Part shown: one piece after another, positions 4,314 through 6,220 of the stretch
How positions within the stretch are numbered: position 1 is the stretch's first letter
How the letters are laid out: the number at the start of each line of letters is the position of its first letter
NCBI GenBank assembly: GCA_017622635.1
Contig: JAGAQS010000151.1
Coordinates: 1-6,220 of the forward strand
Reading direction: 5' to 3'
From: Ruminococcus sp.
Lineage (GTDB): Bacteria; Bacillota; Clostridia; Oscillospirales; Ruminococcaceae
Length of the DNA stretch: 6,220 nt
The notes under the pieces: model-generated
What the model saw: the letters and a program-made list of their open reading frames with translations, nothing else
What the model was told of the DNA's origin: nothing
Databases searched by the model: none
Position numbers and translations under genes: made by a program

Positions 4314-5639
4314 ATTTTAAGAGATTATCAGAAATCACTTGTGCAAAGAGTACATGATAGTTTCAAGCGTGGCGTGAAGTCTGCTTGTATTGTTCTGCCG
4401 TGCGGTGGCGGTAAATCAGTCATTGTTGCGGAAATCGCCAAGAGAACTACCGAAAAACTCAACCGTGTACTGTTTCTTGTGCATCGGATAGAGTTGTGCG
4501 AGCAGATAGAACAGACGTTCAGGACATGGGGCGTGGACATGGATTTCTGTCAGATTATGATGGTTCAGACGGCTTGTCGGAGATTGAAAAAAATTCCCTG
4601 TCCGTCGCTGATTATAACCGACGAAACTCACCATTCCAAAAGCAACAGTTACAGAAAAATCTATGATTTTTTCCCTGATGCTTACCGTGTCGGCGTGACT
4701 GCAACGCCTGTCAGACTGGACGGCAGTGGGCTTGGTGACATATACGAAACCTTGATTGAGGGAGTTTCGGCAAAATGGCTTATAGAAAATAAATATCTTT
4801 CGCCGTATACATATTATGCTCCGACTGTTGCAGACCTTAACGGAATAAAAATTCATTGTGGAGAGTTTGAAACGAAATCAGCGGAAAACGTCCTTTTTAA
4901 CCGTACTGTCTTTGGTAACGTCATAAGTCATTACCGCAAGCTTGCAGACGGAAAACAAGCTATTTGCTATTGTGTTTCGGTCAAACATTCGTCTGCAATG
5001 GCGGAAGAATTTCAGGCGAACGGGATTTCGGCGGTACATATCGACGGCACAACCCCTAAAGCCGAAAGACAGCGTATTATTGAGGATTTCAGGAACGGTA
5101 AAATAAAAATTCTATGCAACGTTGACCTGATTTCGGAGGGCTTTAACGTACCTGACTGTGAGTGTGCGATACTCCTCAGACCGACAAAATCCCTGACACT
5201 ATACATTCAGCAGGCAATGCGGTGTATGCGGTATAAGCCCAGAAAATCTGCGGTTATAATTGACCATGTCGGTAACTATGCGAGATTCGGAATGCCCGAC
5301 GCTGACCGTGAATGGACACTTGAAAGCCGTCCGAAAAAATCCCGTCAGCAAGCGGAAGAAGAAGTAAAAGTATTGCAGTGTCTGGAATGTTTCTATACTT
5401 TTCAGCCGGAAGATGATGTGAAAGTCTGTCCGAAATGCGGGTATGTTTTTCCGAAAAAAGAACGTACCCTCGAAACCAAAGACGGTGCAGAACTCAAAAA
5501 TATAACCGGATTTGTACTTGAATATAGTGATTCTTCTGACCAGTGCAGAAATTACAACGATTTAGTCAGGTACGCAAAGAAACGTGGGTATAAAACGGGC
5601 TGGGCGTACTATCAGGCGAAACAAAGGGGATTTTTATGA
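4314..5639 (+). CDS. Phage superfamily 2 DEAD/DEAH-box helicase, 441 aa, probable AUU start
   Basis: This is an ATP-driven SF2 nucleic-acid helicase, probably unwinding replication or recombination intermediates. Counting from ATT 4314, the motifs are LRDYQ (2-6, Q-motif-like), PCGGGKS (29-35, motif I), VHRIEL (56-61, Ia), DETH (103-106, motif II), TATP (129-132, motif III), ICYCVSVKHS (217-226, motif IV), ISEGFNVPD (273-281, motif V) and QQAMRCMR (299-306, motif VI). Motif VI carries M302 where many relatives have Gly, but both arginines remain. A zinc ribbon CLEC (356-359) and CPKC (372-375) follows, then a YNDLVRYAKKRGYKTGWAYY end typical of phage relatives. Starting at GTG 4341 would lose the Q-motif. 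The AGGAGGTGAT site 9 nt upstream makes ATT the likely, rare start. The stop overlaps the next ATG as ATGA. Confidence 0.93.
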   Translation: MLRDYQKSLVQRVHDSFKRGVKSACIVLPCGGGKSVIVAEIAKRTTEKLNRVLFLVHRIELCEQIEQTFRTWGVDMDFCQIMMVQTACRRLKKIPCPSLIITDETHHSKSNSYRKIYDFFPDAYRVGVTATPVRLDGSGLGDIYETLIEGVSAKWLIENKYLSPYTYYAPTVADLNGIKIHCGEFETKSAENVLFNRTVFGNVISHYRKLADGKQAICYCVSVKHSSAMAEEFQANGISAVHIDGTTPKAERQRIIEDFRNGKIKILCNVDLISEGFNVPDCECAILLRPTKSLTLYIQQAMRCMRYKPRKSAVIIDHVGNYARFGMPDADREWTLESRPKKSRQQAEEEVKVLQCLECFYTFQPEDDVKVCPKCGYVFPKKERTLETKDGAELKNITGFVLEYSDSSDQCRNYNDLVRYAKKRGYKTGWAYYQAKQRGFL

Positions 5640-5953
5640 CAGAAGAGCATCTCATTCAGAATGAAATCCGTCTTGCATTGGCTGATACGTGCGTGATTTT
5701 TCGTGGAAACGTCGGTGCAGGTTATACAAAAGACGGACGGTATTTCAGTACAGGTTTACCAAAAGGATTCAGCGATTTATTCGGATTCAGAAAGTCCGAC
5801 GGCAAGGCGGTTTTTATCGAAGTTAAGACACCAAAAGGCAGACCGTCGGCAGAACAGAAAAAATTCCTCGAAGCTATGCAGAAATACGGAGTTATTGCTG
5901 GTATATGCAGAAGTGCAGAAGAAGCATTAAATTTAATTAACGGAGGTAAATGA
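5636..5953 (+). CDS. VRR-NUC domain nuclease, 105 aa
   Basis: This is a stand-alone VRR-NUC (PD-(D/E)xK) nuclease. Phage members cut branched or Holliday-type DNA, and this role is transferred from the family. Catalytic features are visible: E10 in the first helix (LIQNEIRLAL), GNVGAGYT (24-31), GLPKGFSDLFG with D47, and FIEVKTPKGRPSAEQ with E62 and K64 (60-74), followed by the helix KKFLEAMQKYG. Length matches the minimal phage form. The start ATG 5636 overlaps the helicase stop by 4 nt (ATGA), so the two should be translated together. The canonical GxxDL is KGFSDLFG here, slightly divergent but with the aspartate kept. Helicase and VRR-NUC side by side are common in phages of Clostridia and Lactobacillales. 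A 75-codon open frame at 5703 in another phase is a shadow. Confidence 0.93.
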   Translation: MTEEHLIQNEIRLALADTCVIFRGNVGAGYTKDGRYFSTGLPKGFSDLFGFRKSDGKAVFIEVKTPKGRPSAEQKKFLEAMQKYGVIAGICRSAEEALNLINGGK

Positions 5954-5954
5954 A

Positions 5955-6220
5955 ATGGGATTTTCAACTAATTACGAAGACGTACAGGATTTTGACCTTA
6001 TCCCGAAGGGTGAATATGAGGTCATTATTACTAAAATCGAGGAACGCACCACTCAGAATGGTGCAACAGGTCTTAACTTTACTCTCGTCATCAGAAACGA
6101 CATGGAGCAGAAGTATCAGAACCGCTGTATTTTCCATACTCTGTGGAAGCGTAAAGAACCTACTCAGGCAGATATGCAGGTGCAGGAATACAGTTTCAAA
6201 CAGATTATGCAGTTGGCTAA
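5955..6220 (+). CDS. DUF669 family protein, 5' part (runs off the window)
   Basis: The first 88 codons of a DUF669 (PF05037) protein are present. It opens MGFSTNYEDVQDFDLIPKGE, and YEVIITKIEERTT (about residues 21-33), GLNFTLVIRND (39-49) and a CIFHTLWK (58-65) strand match the family's core beta part. DUF669 proteins are common in phage replication modules next to AAA ATPases and helicases. A single-stranded DNA-binding role has been suggested from this context but is not proven here. ATG 5955 follows the VRR-NUC stop by 1 nt, with CGGAGGT (5941-5947) 7 nt upstream. The frame is open to the last base of the window, so the C-terminus is missing and cannot be judged. Confidence 0.92.
   Translation, partial: MGFSTNYEDVQDFDLIPKGEYEVIITKIEERTTQNGATGLNFTLVIRNDMEQKYQNRCIFHTLWKRKEPTQADMQVQEYSFKQIMQLA

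Noticed and set aside
4341..4343. GTG as helicase start
   Set aside because: It is 36 nt from the strong ribosome site and would remove the LRDYQ motif; ATT 4314 fits better.
4416..4856. 146-codon open frame on the minus strand
   Set aside because: It lies wholly inside the helicase, whose motifs are unmistakable; it is a shadow frame.
1..6220. CRISPR array, tRNA, rRNA, insertion sequence, attachment site or integrase
   Set aside because: No regularly spaced direct repeats, cloverleaf-like sequence, transposase or integrase motif, or terminal inverted repeats were seen on either strand.

Overview
This window looks like the early (DNA-metabolism) region of a temperate siphophage or prophage from a Gram-positive, low-to-medium G+C Clostridia host, probably Ruminococcus/Oscillospiraceae-like. 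The host call is inference. It rests on strong AGGAGG-type ribosome binding sites before almost every gene, AT-rich codon use, dense same-strand packing with 4-nt ATGA/GTGA overlaps, and recognisable phage families (YopX, Gp157, AAA_24-type ATPase, DEAD/DEAH helicase, VRR-NUC, DUF669). Every supported gene lies on the + strand.

Layout: (1) 1-347 is the 3' part of a DUF5565-like RNA ligase gene. It is split between two reading frames at a run of seven T's that directly follows a hairpin. (2) 353-2389 holds seven mostly small accessory ORFs: unknown, DUF7736-like, unknown, DUF3970-like, YopX, unknown, and a four-Cys zinc-ribbon protein. It ends in a strong intrinsic-terminator-like hairpin at 2401-2454. 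(3) 2467-2897 holds two small unknown genes that start right after that hairpin. (4) 3' of these is the replication/recombination module: Gp157 (2894), a RecA-like AAA ATPase with a C-terminal four-Cys motif (3363), a superfamily 2 helicase that appears to start at an AUU codon (4314), a VRR-NUC nuclease (5636) and the beginning of DUF669 (5955, running off the window). A second, weaker terminator-like hairpin (4249-4286) sits in the 90-nt gap before the helicase.

How it may work together: Gp157, the Sak4-like ATPase, helicase, VRR-NUC and DUF669 form a well-known phage replication/recombination cassette. The ATPase would act in strand annealing or exchange, the helicase in unwinding, VRR-NUC in cutting branched DNA, and DUF669 possibly in single-strand binding. 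The unusual features are in expression control: terminator-like hairpins immediately ahead of ribosome binding sites, a likely AUU start on the helicase, and a homopolymer frameshift in the RNA ligase. No wholly new system is evident. The replication module is conventional, and the interest lies in the recoding and attenuation signals and in the uncharacterised small genes.
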